Below, piece after piece: positions 1 to 8,643 of a DNA stretch of 21,012 nt. Origin of the DNA: JAJFTV01 sp964426355 (lineage in GTDB: Bacteria > Chloroflexota > Anaerolineae > Anaerolineales > Anaerolineaceae); assembly GCA_964426355.1 (NCBI GenBank), contig CAYRRA010000071.1, positions 1 through 21,012 of the forward strand, given 5' to 3'. Position numbers and translations under genes: made by a program. The notes under the pieces were generated by a model. It did not search any database. It was not told where the DNA came from and saw only the letters and a list, made by a program, of their open reading frames with translations. Position 1 is the stretch's first letter. Every line of letters starts with the position of its first letter.

Positions 1-2
1 AT

Positions 3-3000
3 GTGACGGTGGGCCAGTTCATAGAATATGGCGAAGGACGCTACTATCTTGAACCTGAAAAAATTGATGACTACGATGCCTTAATTGAGCAAAAAGCCCA
101 AGCAGCGGTGATTGGAAACCCGGGTGAAATTGAAGGTGCTTTCAAAGAACAACAACAGCGCGAGATCGATGAGATCAAAATTCAGATTGACCAATTGCGA
201 GCAGAAGCTGACGAACAGATGGAAGCCCTTCGCAACCAGTTGGAAGATCAATCGGTTGAGTCGCAGAGCCAAAATTCCGGGTTGCGTGATGAACTTCATG
301 AGCTGCGCGAATTTACTTTCCTCACCGAGAGCCGTTACCGCGAGCTGAAATCACGGTGGGGTCAAGTTTTCCGCGCTGACATGGGCGCTGAAGCATTCTA
401 CGACATTCTCAAACGCCTTGACCTGGATCAGATTTCCGATGAACTCTGGAAGGAAGTGAGAACCTCTCGCAGTAAGCAGAAACGCAAAAAAGCGACGAGT
501 CGATTGAAGGTTGTCGAAGCATTCCGACGGTCTGGGAACCGTCCGGAGTGGATGATTTTAACCATCCTGCCGGTGATTCCTCCTGACCTGCGCCCGATGG
601 TGCAATTGGATGGCGGACGTTTTGCCACGTCTGATTTAAACGACCTTTATCGCCGGGTGATCAACCGCAACAATCGTTTGAAAAGATTGCTTGAGCTGGG
701 TGCCCCAGATGTGATTGTTCGCAATGAAAAACGCATGCTCCAGGAAGCTGTTGACTCGTTGATTGACAATTCTCAACGTGGCAAAGCACTTTCTCGACGT
801 GGGCGAAGAGAATTAAAGTCTCTGAGCGATATGCTCAAAGGCAAGAAAGGGAGGTTCCGCCGCAATCTGTTGGGCAAGCGTGTGGATTATTCCGGACGCT
901 CGGTGATTGTTGTGGGTCCGAACTTGAAGCTGTACCAATGCGGTCTTCCCAAAACGATGGCACTGGAACTTTATCGCCCCTTCGTTATCGCGCGTCTTGT
1001 TTCACAAGGTTTTGCCTCTAATGTGAAGGGCGCTCGCCGTTTCATTGAACGCAACCGCCCAGAGGTTTGGGAGGTTTTGGAAGAGGTCATTAAAGACCGC
1101 CCCATTCTGTTGAATCGCGCTCCAACACTTCACCGTCTGGGTATTCAGGCTTTTGAACCAGTTATTATCGAAGGCAGCGCCATTCAATTGCACCCGCTGG
1201 TTACGACTGCTTTCAATGCAGACTTTGATGGCGACCAGATGGCTGTGCATGTGCCATTGTCTGGAAAAGCCGTTTGGGAAGCTCGTAACCTGATGCTTTC
1301 ATCCCGGAACCTGTTGAAACCCGCTGATGGTGAGCCGATTATCAGCCCATCAAAGGATATGGTGTTGGGTGTTTATTACCTGACGCAGGATATTGATAAA
1401 CCTCATAAAGGTGATGGTCGGATCTTCTCTGATATGGATGAGGTTGAACTGGCTCTGCAATTGGGACAGGTGGAACTTCATAGTCGTATTAAACTGCAAA
1501 CAGAAACCTGGTTTGATGAAAACGGCAACCGGTTAAAGAAATCTGAGCAGCGTGTTGTGGATACAACGGTAGGTCGTGTAATCTTCAACCGGATTTTGCC
1601 CCCTGAAGTCCAATTTGTGAATATGGTATTGGACAAAGGTGGTGTGAAAGACCTTGTTGCTGATGTGTATGAGGTTTGCGGACAGAGTGTCACAACTCAG
1701 GTGGCTGACCATGTGAAAGATATTGGTTTTGAGTATGCCATGCGGTCTGGGTCTACCCTGGCGGTTGCAGATATCACCATTCCACCCCAAAAAGTGGAAA
1801 TTCTCGGCGCTTCCCAACAGGAAGTGGATAAACTCAACCGTGATTATCGCCGCGGTTTGCTGACTGAACAAGAGCGTAATGAACGTATCATCGAAATCTG
1901 GCAGCAGACAACCCGCCAGGTTGCCGATGCTGTCAGAAATCACATGGATCCTTTTGGTAACTTATCCACCATGGCTAACTCAGGCGCTACCAAAGGTGGT
2001 TTCGGTCCAATTTCGCAGCTTGCTGGTATGCGTGGTTTAATGGCTGACCCAGCCGGGCGTATCATCCGCCTGCCGATTCAGTCCAACTTCCGCGAGGGTC
2101 TGACTGCTTTGGAATATTTCATTTCTACACACGGCGCGCGGAAAGGTCTGGCAGACACTGCCCTACGTACAGCTGATGCTGGTTACCTGACCCGGCGCCT
2201 GGTTGACATTGCTCAAGACCTGATTATCAATGCTGAAGATTGTGGAACCAAAGAAGGGATGCTCCTGCGGAAATCAGATAATGTTGCCGGGCAGTCTTTC
2301 TCAACACGATTGTATGGAAGACTATTGGCAACCCGCGTTGTCGATCCGAAGACCGGAGAGATTCTGGGTGAAGCCAATGACATGCTCGATCATGACCGCG
2401 TTCGGTTGATTGTGAATGCGGGAGTTGAAGAAATACTTGTCCGCTCTCCGTTTACCTGCGAGTTAATCCATGGCGTTTGCGCTCGTTGTTATGGTATGGA
2501 TTTAGGTCGTGGCGAGATGGTAGAACTGGGCGCTGCGGTTGGAACCGTTGCTGCACAATCCATTGGTGAGCCTGGCACGCAGCTAACTTTGCGTACTTTC
2601 CATACTGGTGGTGTTGCGGCAGGCGGCGATATCACGACTGGTTTGCCGCGTGTTGAAGAGCTTTTTGAAGCTCGACGTCAACCCAAAGGTGAAGCTGTTG
2701 TAACAGCTATTGCCGGCACAGCGCATGTAATTCAGTCTGATCGGTATAGCGATCAACGTGTGGTTCGCGTAGAACGTAGCGAATTGGTCAGTGATGTCTT
2801 CGAGATCCCAGAGAATTGGCAGGTGCTTGTTAAGGATGAAGACCAGGTTGAGGTAAATGATGTGATTGCCAACCTGGGTGAAGCAACAATCACCGCTCAA
2901 CATGCCGGCAGGATCAGGGTTGAAGGGCGCAAGGTTTTCGTTTCGTATGAACAAAGCGAATCTGAAGAGTATGATATTCCCAGCACTTCTCGCCTGATCA

Positions 3001-3653
3001 TTCGCGACGGGGATAAGGTGGAAGCCGGTCAACCTTTGACGGAAGGTTCTTTGAATCCTCACACCATTCTGAAAATCAACGGACGCGAAGCCTGTGAGAT
3101 GTATCTGTTAACTGAGATTCAGAAAGTGTATCGTGCTCAGGGACAGAACATCAACGACAAGCACTTTGAAGTGGTCGTGCGTAAGATGGTCGGAAAGGTT
3201 CAAATTACTCGCCCCGGAGATTCTCCGTATCTTCCTCTCGACCTTGTGGACCGTTTGGAAGTTAAACAGGTCAATGAGCGGCTGGCTAACGAAGGAAAAC
3301 AGGTAGCAAAGTATACAGAAATCCTGCTCGGTGTGACAAAAGCATCGTTGAGCACAGATTCTTTTCTCTCTGCCGCCTCGTTCCAACACACTATCAAAGT
3401 ATTGGCTGGCGCTGCAATTGCCTCCACTGAAGACCCGCTGTTTGGTCTAAAAGAAAACGTGATTATTGGAAAGCTGATTCCTGCCGGAACAGGCTTCATT
3501 GAAGGGCGCTTTGACCCAACTACTGCACGCCGTTTTCAGCATGAACATGACGATGAAGTTGCGGTTGAAGAAACTGGTGATGAAGAAGTGGATGATTTAG
3601 GTTTGGATACATTGAGTGAAATCACCCTGAAGAATTTATCCGATGAGGAATAA
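3..3653 (+). CDS. rpoC: DNA-directed RNA polymerase subunit beta' (5'-truncated)
   Basis: Largest catalytic subunit of RNA polymerase. The frame is open to the left edge, and the N-terminal zinc-finger part of the family is missing, so the GTG at position 3 is not the real start; 1216 residues are visible. The active-site motif NADFDGDQMA lies at residues 405-414, with the three Mg-binding aspartates D407, D409 and D411. The second zinc site is C747, C819, C826 and C829. The trigger-loop region begins near GEPGTQLTLRTFHTGG at 855. Residues about 45-100 form a Glu/Gln/Lys-rich predicted coiled coil that E. coli RpoC lacks at this place. The C-terminus is very acidic. An intrinsic terminator follows the TAA. 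rpoB would be expected just upstream. Confidence 0.98.
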   Translation: MTVGQFIEYGEGRYYLEPEKIDDYDALIEQKAQAAVIGNPGEIEGAFKEQQQREIDEIKIQIDQLRAEADEQMEALRNQLEDQSVESQSQNSGLRDELHELREFTFLTESRYRELKSRWGQVFRADMGAEAFYDILKRLDLDQISDELWKEVRTSRSKQKRKKATSRLKVVEAFRRSGNRPEWMILTILPVIPPDLRPMVQLDGGRFATSDLNDLYRRVINRNNRLKRLLELGAPDVIVRNEKRMLQEAVDSLIDNSQRGKALSRRGRRELKSLSDMLKGKKGRFRRNLLGKRVDYSGRSVIVVGPNLKLYQCGLPKTMALELYRPFVIARLVSQGFASNVKGARRFIERNRPEVWEVLEEVIKDRPILLNRAPTLHRLGIQAFEPVIIEGSAIQLHPLVTTAFNADFDGDQMAVHVPLSGKAVWEARNLMLSSRNLLKPADGEPIISPSKDMVLGVYYLTQDIDKPHKGDGRIFSDMDEVELALQLGQVELHSRIKLQTETWFDENGNRLKKSEQRVVDTTVGRVIFNRILPPEVQFVNMVLDKGGVKDLVADVYEVCGQSVTTQVADHVKDIGFEYAMRSGSTLAVADITIPPQKVEILGASQQEVDKLNRDYRRGLLTEQERNERIIEIWQQTTRQVADAVRNHMDPFGNLSTMANSGATKGGFGPISQLAGMRGLMADPAGRIIRLPIQSNFREGLTALEYFISTHGARKGLADTALRTADAGYLTRRLVDIAQDLIINAEDCGTKEGMLLRKSDNVAGQSFSTRLYGRLLATRVVDPKTGEILGEANDMLDHDRVRLIVNAGVEEILVRSPFTCELIHGVCARCYGMDLGRGEMVELGAAVGTVAAQSIGEPGTQLTLRTFHTGGVAAGGDITTGLPRVEELFEARRQPKGEAVVTAIAGTAHVIQSDRYSDQRVVRVERSELVSDVFEIPENWQVLVKDEDQVEVNDVIANLGEATITAQHAGRIRVEGRKVFVSYEQSESEEYDIPSTSRLIIRDGDKVEAGQPLTEGSLNPHTILKINGREACEMYLLTEIQKVYRAQGQNINDKHFEVVVRKMVGKVQITRPGDSPYLPLDLVDRLEVKQVNERLANEGKQVAKYTEILLGVTKASLSTDSFLSAASFQHTIKVLAGAAIASTEDPLFGLKENVIIGKLIPAGTGFIEGRFDPTTARRFQHEHDDEVAVEETGDEEVDDLGLDTLSEITLKNLSDEE

Positions 3654-3678
3654 GCTCTTTACCTGTGCATAGCACATG

Positions 3679-3715
3679 AAAGGCTGTCCTGTTCTATTCG
3701 GGACAGCCTTTTGTT
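3679..3715 (+). terminator. Intrinsic terminator of rpoC
   Basis: Perfect inverted repeat: the arm AAAGGCTGTCC (3679-3689) pairs with GGACAGCCTTT (3701-3711) across an 11-nt loop, with T residues ending the stem. It lies 26 nt after the rpoC stop codon and before the gyrA-like promoter, so it separates the two transcripts. Confidence 0.9.
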
Positions 3716-3720
3716 ACATG

Positions 3721-3749
3721 TTGACGAATAAAGGATTTATTTGTAAGAT
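3721..3749 (+). promoter_or_regulatory. Sigma70-type promoter of the gyrA-like gene
   Basis: TTGACG (3721-3726), a spacer of exactly 17 nt, and TAAGAT (3744-3749). Transcription would start near 3756, giving a leader of about 28 nt before the ATG at 3784. It sits just after the rpoC terminator, as an independent promoter should. Confidence 0.7.
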
Positions 3750-3783
3750 AGCAGAAGAAAACACAATGATGTGAGAGGATTTA

Positions 3784-6225
3784 ATGGAAATTGGGCTGGT
3801 AAAAAAGATCGACATTGAACATGAAATGCAACAATCCTACCTCGATTACGCCATGAGTGTGATCGTTTCGCGTGCCCTTCCTGACGCGCGCGATGGCTTA
3901 AAACCGGTTCAACGCAGAATTTTGTATGGCATGTTCGATATGGGATTGCGTCCTGGTGGGGGGTATCGAAAATCGGCAAGGATTGTTGGTGAAGTGATGG
4001 GTAAATATCATCCACATGGTGATGTGGCAGTTTATGAAGCCATGGCTCGACTTGCCCAAGATTTTTCCATGCGTTACCCGCTTGTGGACGGGCAGGGGAA
4101 CTTTGGCAGCATAGATGGAGACCCCCCCGCAGCAATGAGGTATACGGAAGCCAGCATGTTACCAACAGCTCTGGAACTCCTGACGCAAATCGATCGAAAC
4201 ACAGTGGATTTCACGCCCAATTTTGACGGCACATTGATGGAGCCTGCGGTTTTGCCAGCAGCTTTACCGAATTTACTGCTCAACGGAGCAAGCGGCATTG
4301 CAGTAGGTATGGCTACCAATATTCCACCTCATAACCTGGTCGAATTGATTGATGCCATGAAACTCATGTTGGGGAAATGGGAAAAACTGGATGATGTCTC
4401 GATTGCCGATTTAATGACGTTTGTAAAAGGTCCAGATTTCCCAACAGGTGGTATTGTCCTCTTGGAAGGTGAAAATAGCGATTTGATCACTTCTTACGCT
4501 ACCGGGCGTGGCAGGTTCCTGGTGCGCGGCGTCGTTCAGATGGAAGAGATGAGCCGGGGTAGAAATCGCATTCTGATCAATGAACTCCCTTATATGGTGA
4601 ACAAGGCGTCATTGATTGAGCGGATAGCCGACCTGGCGCGTGAAGGGAAGATTGAAGGGATATCCGACTTGCGCGACGAGTCAGACCGGCAAGGCATGCG
4701 TATCGTGATTGAGTTATCAAAGACCGCTGAACCGGAGAAAGTTTTGTCCGAACTGTACCAAAGGACGCCGCTGCAAACAACTTTTGGGATGACACTACTT
4801 GCCTTGGTGGGTAATGAGCCACGCTTGCTTTCTCTAAAGCAGGCTCTAAAAGTCTATCTTGAGCACCGGATAACGGTTGTTCGGCGTCGTAGTGAGTATG
4901 ATCTTGAAAAGGCACGCCAACGCGAGCATATTCTGGCAGGTTTGCGTGTAGCAGTTAATAACATTGATGAAATCATTGCCTTGATCCGGCGCGCTGCAGA
5001 TGTTGACCAGGCGAGAACCCGTTTGATGAATAAGTTTAAACTTTCAGAAATTCAAGCAAACGCCATTCTTGAGATGCAATTGCGACGGCTGGCGGCGTTG
5101 GAACGAAAAAAGATCGAAGAAGAGTATAAAAATATCCTGGCACTGATAAAGGAACTGGAGCAGCTTTTGGCTTCGCCCCGCAAAATACGCTTATTGGTGC
5201 AGAATGAACTGGAAACCATGCGGGAAACCTACGGAGATCGCCGGAGAACGCAAATTTTTTCATTGGAAGCAGGAGAATCCGCAAAGGGTTTGCTGACCGT
5301 TACCGATTTGTTGCCTTCTCAAAACATTTGGGTTGGAGTTACTGCTGACGGATCCATTGCGCGCTCACTCAGTGATAAATTGCCACGGGTATCTGGGCGC
5401 GATGCTCCACAATGGGTGGTGAAAACCAATACACATAACACCCTGTATGTACTTGCGGAAGATGGTAGAGCGATATCCACAGCAATTTCTGCTTTACCGG
5501 AAAATGACCAGTTCAGCGCCGGAGCTTCAATTTCGAAGTTTTCATCTTTTCATGAAGATGAGATGGTCGCTGCAATATTTTCGGTCCCAGCCAACCATGT
5601 TGATTTATCCAAATTGTTTTTTACCACGGTGAGTCGTTTCGGGTTGGTGAAAAAGAGTGTTCTGTCAGAGCTGCCGGGTCCGTCTTCTCATGCTTTTGTT
5701 GCTGCTAAAGTCAATGAAGAGGATGCGATTATCGCTGCCTTTTTGACCGAAGGTGAATCGGATATCTGTCTGGTAAGTGCGAAGGGCATGGCGATTCGGT
5801 TTGCAGAAAAAGAAGTGCGACCAATGGGTTTGGTCGCTGCCGGGGTTAATGGGATTAAACTATCCTCCGGTGATTACCTTATTGCAGGTTTTCGTCTCAA
5901 GGATGATGCTGAAGCGCTCTTGCTTGCGAATAACGGTTTGGCGTGGAGAATCCCGACAGAATCGATCCCATGTCAAGGGCGTTATGGGCAAGGTGTCTAT
6001 GCATGCAAGCTGAAAGATGGAGAGGAACTGGTGGGTGTCCTGGCTGGTAAAAACACACAGAGTGGGGTTGTTCACTTCCAAAAGGCTGCTGCGAAGAGCA
6101 TTCGGGTAGATGCAGTGCCGCAGTCACGTAGAAATGTCAGGGGAAAAGCTGCCTTTCCGATTAAAGATAATGACGATATATTCTATTTATCCCCAATTGT
6201 CGATGAGTTATCTTTTTGGAAATAG
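3784..6225 (+). CDS. gyrA: Type IIA DNA topoisomerase subunit A (gyrase A-like)
   Basis: Breaks and rejoins DNA in the A2B2 type II topoisomerase, forming a 5'-phosphotyrosyl link. The protein has 813 residues, about the usual length. The breakage-reunion domain is clear: the winged-helix region KYHPHGD (74-80) and the catalytic tyrosine Y120 in AAMRYTE. A coiled-coil region near 370-460 leads to a C-terminal beta-pinwheel with the blade motif IRFAEKEVRPMGL. The canonical GyrA box QRRGGKG is not in the first blade; an Arg-rich QSRRNVRGK occurs at 780-788 instead. The site equivalent to E. coli Ser83 is Val81, and the Asp87 site is Glu85. The ATG is supported by GAGAGGA (3773-3779), 4 nt upstream. 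It could be parC rather than gyrA; no B-subunit gene is in view. Confidence 0.93.
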   Translation: MEIGLVKKIDIEHEMQQSYLDYAMSVIVSRALPDARDGLKPVQRRILYGMFDMGLRPGGGYRKSARIVGEVMGKYHPHGDVAVYEAMARLAQDFSMRYPLVDGQGNFGSIDGDPPAAMRYTEASMLPTALELLTQIDRNTVDFTPNFDGTLMEPAVLPAALPNLLLNGASGIAVGMATNIPPHNLVELIDAMKLMLGKWEKLDDVSIADLMTFVKGPDFPTGGIVLLEGENSDLITSYATGRGRFLVRGVVQMEEMSRGRNRILINELPYMVNKASLIERIADLAREGKIEGISDLRDESDRQGMRIVIELSKTAEPEKVLSELYQRTPLQTTFGMTLLALVGNEPRLLSLKQALKVYLEHRITVVRRRSEYDLEKARQREHILAGLRVAVNNIDEIIALIRRAADVDQARTRLMNKFKLSEIQANAILEMQLRRLAALERKKIEEEYKNILALIKELEQLLASPRKIRLLVQNELETMRETYGDRRRTQIFSLEAGESAKGLLTVTDLLPSQNIWVGVTADGSIARSLSDKLPRVSGRDAPQWVVKTNTHNTLYVLAEDGRAISTAISALPENDQFSAGASISKFSSFHEDEMVAAIFSVPANHVDLSKLFFTTVSRFGLVKKSVLSELPGPSSHAFVAAKVNEEDAIIAAFLTEGESDICLVSAKGMAIRFAEKEVRPMGLVAAGVNGIKLSSGDYLIAGFRLKDDAEALLLANNGLAWRIPTESIPCQGRYGQGVYACKLKDGEELVGVLAGKNTQSGVVHFQKAAAKSIRVDAVPQSRRNVRGKAAFPIKDNDDIFYLSPIVDELSFWK

Positions 6226-6240
6226 TTTTTCCTTTTTCAA

Positions 6241-6262
6241 TTACTTTTGGATTGAAAAGTAA
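6241..6262. repeat. AT-rich hairpin between convergent stop codons
   Basis: TTACTTTT (6241-6248) and AAAAGTAA (6255-6262) are perfect 8-bp arms around a 6-nt loop. The repeat includes the stop codon of the minus-strand gene and begins 15 nt after the plus-strand stop. Neither strand has a good U-tract after the stem, so it may be a weak bidirectional mRNA end rather than a standard terminator. Confidence 0.4.
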
Positions 6263-7329
6263 CTGTAATGGTAGACGATTTTCCCGTTAATCAAGCCGAT
6301 TGTGTCGCTTCCATTGGAGACGTTCCCGGCGGATGAAGATGCTATCCAGGTAAAATGCCTCGTGTTACCGGTTCCTTGTGAACCGGTTAGAATGAATTGA
6401 GCGTTTGGAAGTACCGAGTTGAAAAATTTGGTATACCAGCTCAATATCGCATTTGTCCCCTGGACGGTTTGTGCAGCGGTGATATGAACAGCATCAGAGC
6501 GGTATAACGAAGCTGCCGTAGCAGGATTATGTGAATTTAATGCAGTGATGTATTGCTGGGCGATATCGGGTGTAAGCGGGTCACTCCAGTTGTATGCAGC
6601 AATTGCATTCCACAGCGAGCTCAAGATTGAGCGATAATCCCAGGTGAAAAAGTTAACCGCACTCAAATTCAGCGTCTGAGCTGTGTTGAGAAAAACAACA
6701 ATGTCCTCAACTGTTGGCATCCAATCACCATAGCGATAAACTGGACCGGTGGGCATGATGGGGCGGACATATTTGAGCGCTTTGAATTCGTTCACACATC
6801 GGGTAAGCTGTGCATCGGGGTTATGCGCAGCCTGCCAGTATACCTGGGGCATGTTATAGTCGCATTTTTCCAAAAAAGCGTCCCATGGAAACGACGAGTG
6901 TATGGTTGGAAATCGAAATGAACTCAGGGCAATGGGGGTATTGGGTAACCCGTTTCGGAGGCTGGTCATGAACGAACGTGCGACCGCAGCCATACCGGAC
7001 GCTTTATACTCGCTTTCAGCATCGATGATGTACCCATCCAAGCCGAGTTGTTTTGTTCTGTTAATGGCAATTTGAGCTTCTCCAGTTGGATTGCTTCCGT
7101 AAACATAATGCCACCCCCATACCTGTATACCGTAGGCTTTAAGGGGTTGAACAATTGCTGCTGCCTGGTCTACGTTGTTGACGATGTTGTAAGCGCTGGC
7201 ACCGTCTGCTATCTTTATTAAGACGTGCGTTAGATTTGCTTTACGGGCTTCAGAGGTTATCGCCGCCGGATCGCCACCTTCGCAATCTCGAACTTTCCAT
7301 ATCATGAACCCTTTACCTTTAACAGACAT
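6241..7329 (-). CDS. Glycosidase-like TIM-barrel protein with C-terminal SnoaL/NTF2-like domain
   Basis: Protein of 362 residues with two parts. Residues about 5-245 look like a glycoside-hydrolase-type TIM barrel: strands such as HVLIKIADG and IQVWGWHYVYG, the acidic motif GYIIDAESEYK (D103, E105, E107) in the place where GH25-like enzymes carry their catalytic acids, then DYNMPQVYW (157-164) and a late FFTWDYR strand. Residues about 252-360 resemble a SnoaL/NTF2-like fold: a PDIAQQYITALNSHN helix, then YRSDAVHITAAQTVQG. No signal peptide or membrane segment is seen, so it would be cytoplasmic unless exported another way. Its start has GGAG (complement of 7336-7339) 6 nt upstream. It is the last gene of a probable operon, 16 nt after the HD gene. 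The substrate is unknown. Confidence 0.75.
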   Translation of the reverse strand: MSVKGKGFMIWKVRDCEGGDPAAITSEARKANLTHVLIKIADGASAYNIVNNVDQAAAIVQPLKAYGIQVWGWHYVYGSNPTGEAQIAINRTKQLGLDGYIIDAESEYKASGMAAVARSFMTSLRNGLPNTPIALSSFRFPTIHSSFPWDAFLEKCDYNMPQVYWQAAHNPDAQLTRCVNEFKALKYVRPIMPTGPVYRYGDWMPTVEDIVVFLNTAQTLNLSAVNFFTWDYRSILSSLWNAIAAYNWSDPLTPDIAQQYITALNSHNPATAASLYRSDAVHITAAQTVQGTNAILSWYTKFFNSVLPNAQFILTGSQGTGNTRHFTWIASSSAGNVSNGSDTIGLINGKIVYHYSYFSIQK

Positions 7330-7345
7330 CTCTCGCTCCGTTTAT

Positions 7346-7924
7346 TTAGCTTTCTGTTGATAAATTTCCAGCCAGACCAATCTCATTTGCAATGGTACGC
7401 ATGGCAAAAATGACATTTGTAAAGTGTTCATTCCAAAGGTCAACACCAAATTCTGCTGCAGCCCTCTCGATCTCGTCCCGGTTTGCTCCGGCTGCAAAGG
7501 AATGGTCCTTCCACTTCTTTTTTACGGATTTCACTTCTAAATCATATAATGATTTTGAGGGGCGAACCAGGGCAACCGCGGTGATGAGCCCAGTTATTTC
7601 ATCACATGCATATAACGCCTTTTCCATGAGGGTTTCGCGTGGATAGCCGGTATGGTCAGCGTGAGAAAGTATGGCGCGAATGATTTCTTCAGGTACATTA
7701 CGTTCACGCAAGATGGGAGCCCCTTTAATCGGATGCCCTTCGAGATCTGGGTGGATTTCCCAATCAAAATCGTGCAGCAGCCCTGCCAAACCCCATATTT
7801 CCACATCCTGTCCCATTTTCTGCGCGTAGAACTTCATTGCGGTTTCCACGCAATACATGTGGTGGATCAGGTTTTCATTTTTTACAAATTCTCTAACGAT
7901 GCTCAGTGCTTCCGAACGTTCCAT
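7346..7924 (-). CDS. HD-superfamily hydrolase
   Basis: Soluble protein of 192 residues with the metal-binding pattern of HD phosphohydrolases: H21/H22 near the N-terminus, the HD pair H51-D52 in GLLHDFDW, H64 in EGHPIKGA, H88 in LSHADHTGYP and D108 in YACDEITGL. It resembles the small stand-alone HD proteins annotated as predicted hydrolases (COG2316 type); the substrate, possibly a nucleotide, cannot be read from the sequence. A start five codons earlier (7939) is possible, but the ATG at 7924 has GGAG (complement of 7930-7933) 5 nt upstream, so the shorter form is chosen. The gene lies 20 nt after the SanA-like gene and 16 nt before the TIM-barrel gene, consistent with co-transcription. Confidence 0.85.
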   Translation of the reverse strand: MERSEALSIVREFVKNENLIHHMYCVETAMKFYAQKMGQDVEIWGLAGLLHDFDWEIHPDLEGHPIKGAPILRERNVPEEIIRAILSHADHTGYPRETLMEKALYACDEITGLITAVALVRPSKSLYDLEVKSVKKKWKDHSFAAGANRDEIERAAAEFGVDLWNEHFTNVIFAMRTIANEIGLAGNLSTES

Positions 7925-7944
7925 TCTCGCTCCAATCATAAATT

Positions 7945-8610
7945 TTATTGTGCTGCTTTTTCAGGGAAAATGGGTTCCTGGTCTCCTAAAACTGGCACTG
8001 GTTTTCGTATAAAAATGTCCCATAATGCCATCAAAGAAGCTGGCAGTTCCCTGGTGTTCCAAACCAGCCTCGACATTTTTCGGTACACTACCTGGTCTGC
8101 TTCCACGCCAACGGATTTCAATCCGAGTTGATTGCACAGGAAAAGAGCACGTGGCAAATGGAAGCGCTGTGTAATCAGAATGACATCATCCAATAGAAAA
8201 ATTTCTTTTGCTCGATAGCAGGTATCGTAAGTGCGTCTGCCTGCGTAATCCAGAACGATATCCTCAGCAGGCACACCTAACTCTAACGCATACGCTTTCA
8301 TGGCAGCTGGTTCGTTGTAATCCACAAATCGGTTATCTCCACTCATTAAAATTTTGGAGATTTTTCCGGAAAAGTACAACTCCGCAGCCGTATCAACCCG
8401 ATGCTTTAAAACAGCCGTTGCAGTTCCGTCATGGTTTAAGCCTGCACCAAAAACGACCCCTACCGGAGCTTCTGGTACGGACTCAACGTCAAATATCAAT
8501 TTGCTGGCGAATAATTCTGTGACCAGTCGGGGTACACCTAAAACCAACAGAATCGCTGCGGCAACGCATAATATCATTTTACATAGGACCTTAATAATTT
8601 TAGTAAGCAC
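7945..8610 (-). CDS. SanA/YdcF-family (DUF218) membrane-anchored protein
   Basis: Protein of 221 residues. A short basic start is followed by one hydrophobic segment (about 12-33), probably a signal anchor, then a DUF218 domain (about 48-205). Diagnostic stretches are GVVFGAGLN (51-59), KILMSGDN (86-93), the EPAAMKAYALELGVP helix, AGRRTYDTCYRAKEI and VILITQRFHLPRALF. This layout matches E. coli SanA and YdcF; SanA is linked to envelope barrier function, but the biochemical role of the family is mostly unsettled. The start is GTG at 8610 with no clear Shine-Dalgarno sequence; ATG at codon 12 would remove the positive residues before the membrane segment. It lies 33 nt after the lipoprotein gene and in the same reading frame. 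Confidence 0.85.
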   Translation of the reverse strand: MLTKIIKVLCKMILCVAAAILLVLGVPRLVTELFASKLIFDVESVPEAPVGVVFGAGLNHDGTATAVLKHRVDTAAELYFSGKISKILMSGDNRFVDYNEPAAMKAYALELGVPAEDIVLDYAGRRTYDTCYRAKEIFLLDDVILITQRFHLPRALFLCNQLGLKSVGVEADQVVYRKMSRLVWNTRELPASLMALWDIFIRKPVPVLGDQEPIFPEKAAQ

Positions 8611-8643
8611 AATGGTAATTTTACCATGCGCAATTTTCCCAAT

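Noticed and set aside
2583..3062. Antisense ORF of 159 codons inside rpoC
   Set aside because: Shadow of the strongly conserved rpoC frame; composition is not protein-like and no start signal exists.
6226..6262. T-rich stretch and hairpin after the gyrA-like gene as an intrinsic terminator
   Set aside because: The T-runs precede the stem instead of following it, and the stem is almost all A/T; listed only as a repeat.
7652..8131. Plus-strand ORF of 159 codons across the HD and DUF218 genes
   Set aside because: Antisense to two recognised genes, with no domain of its own.
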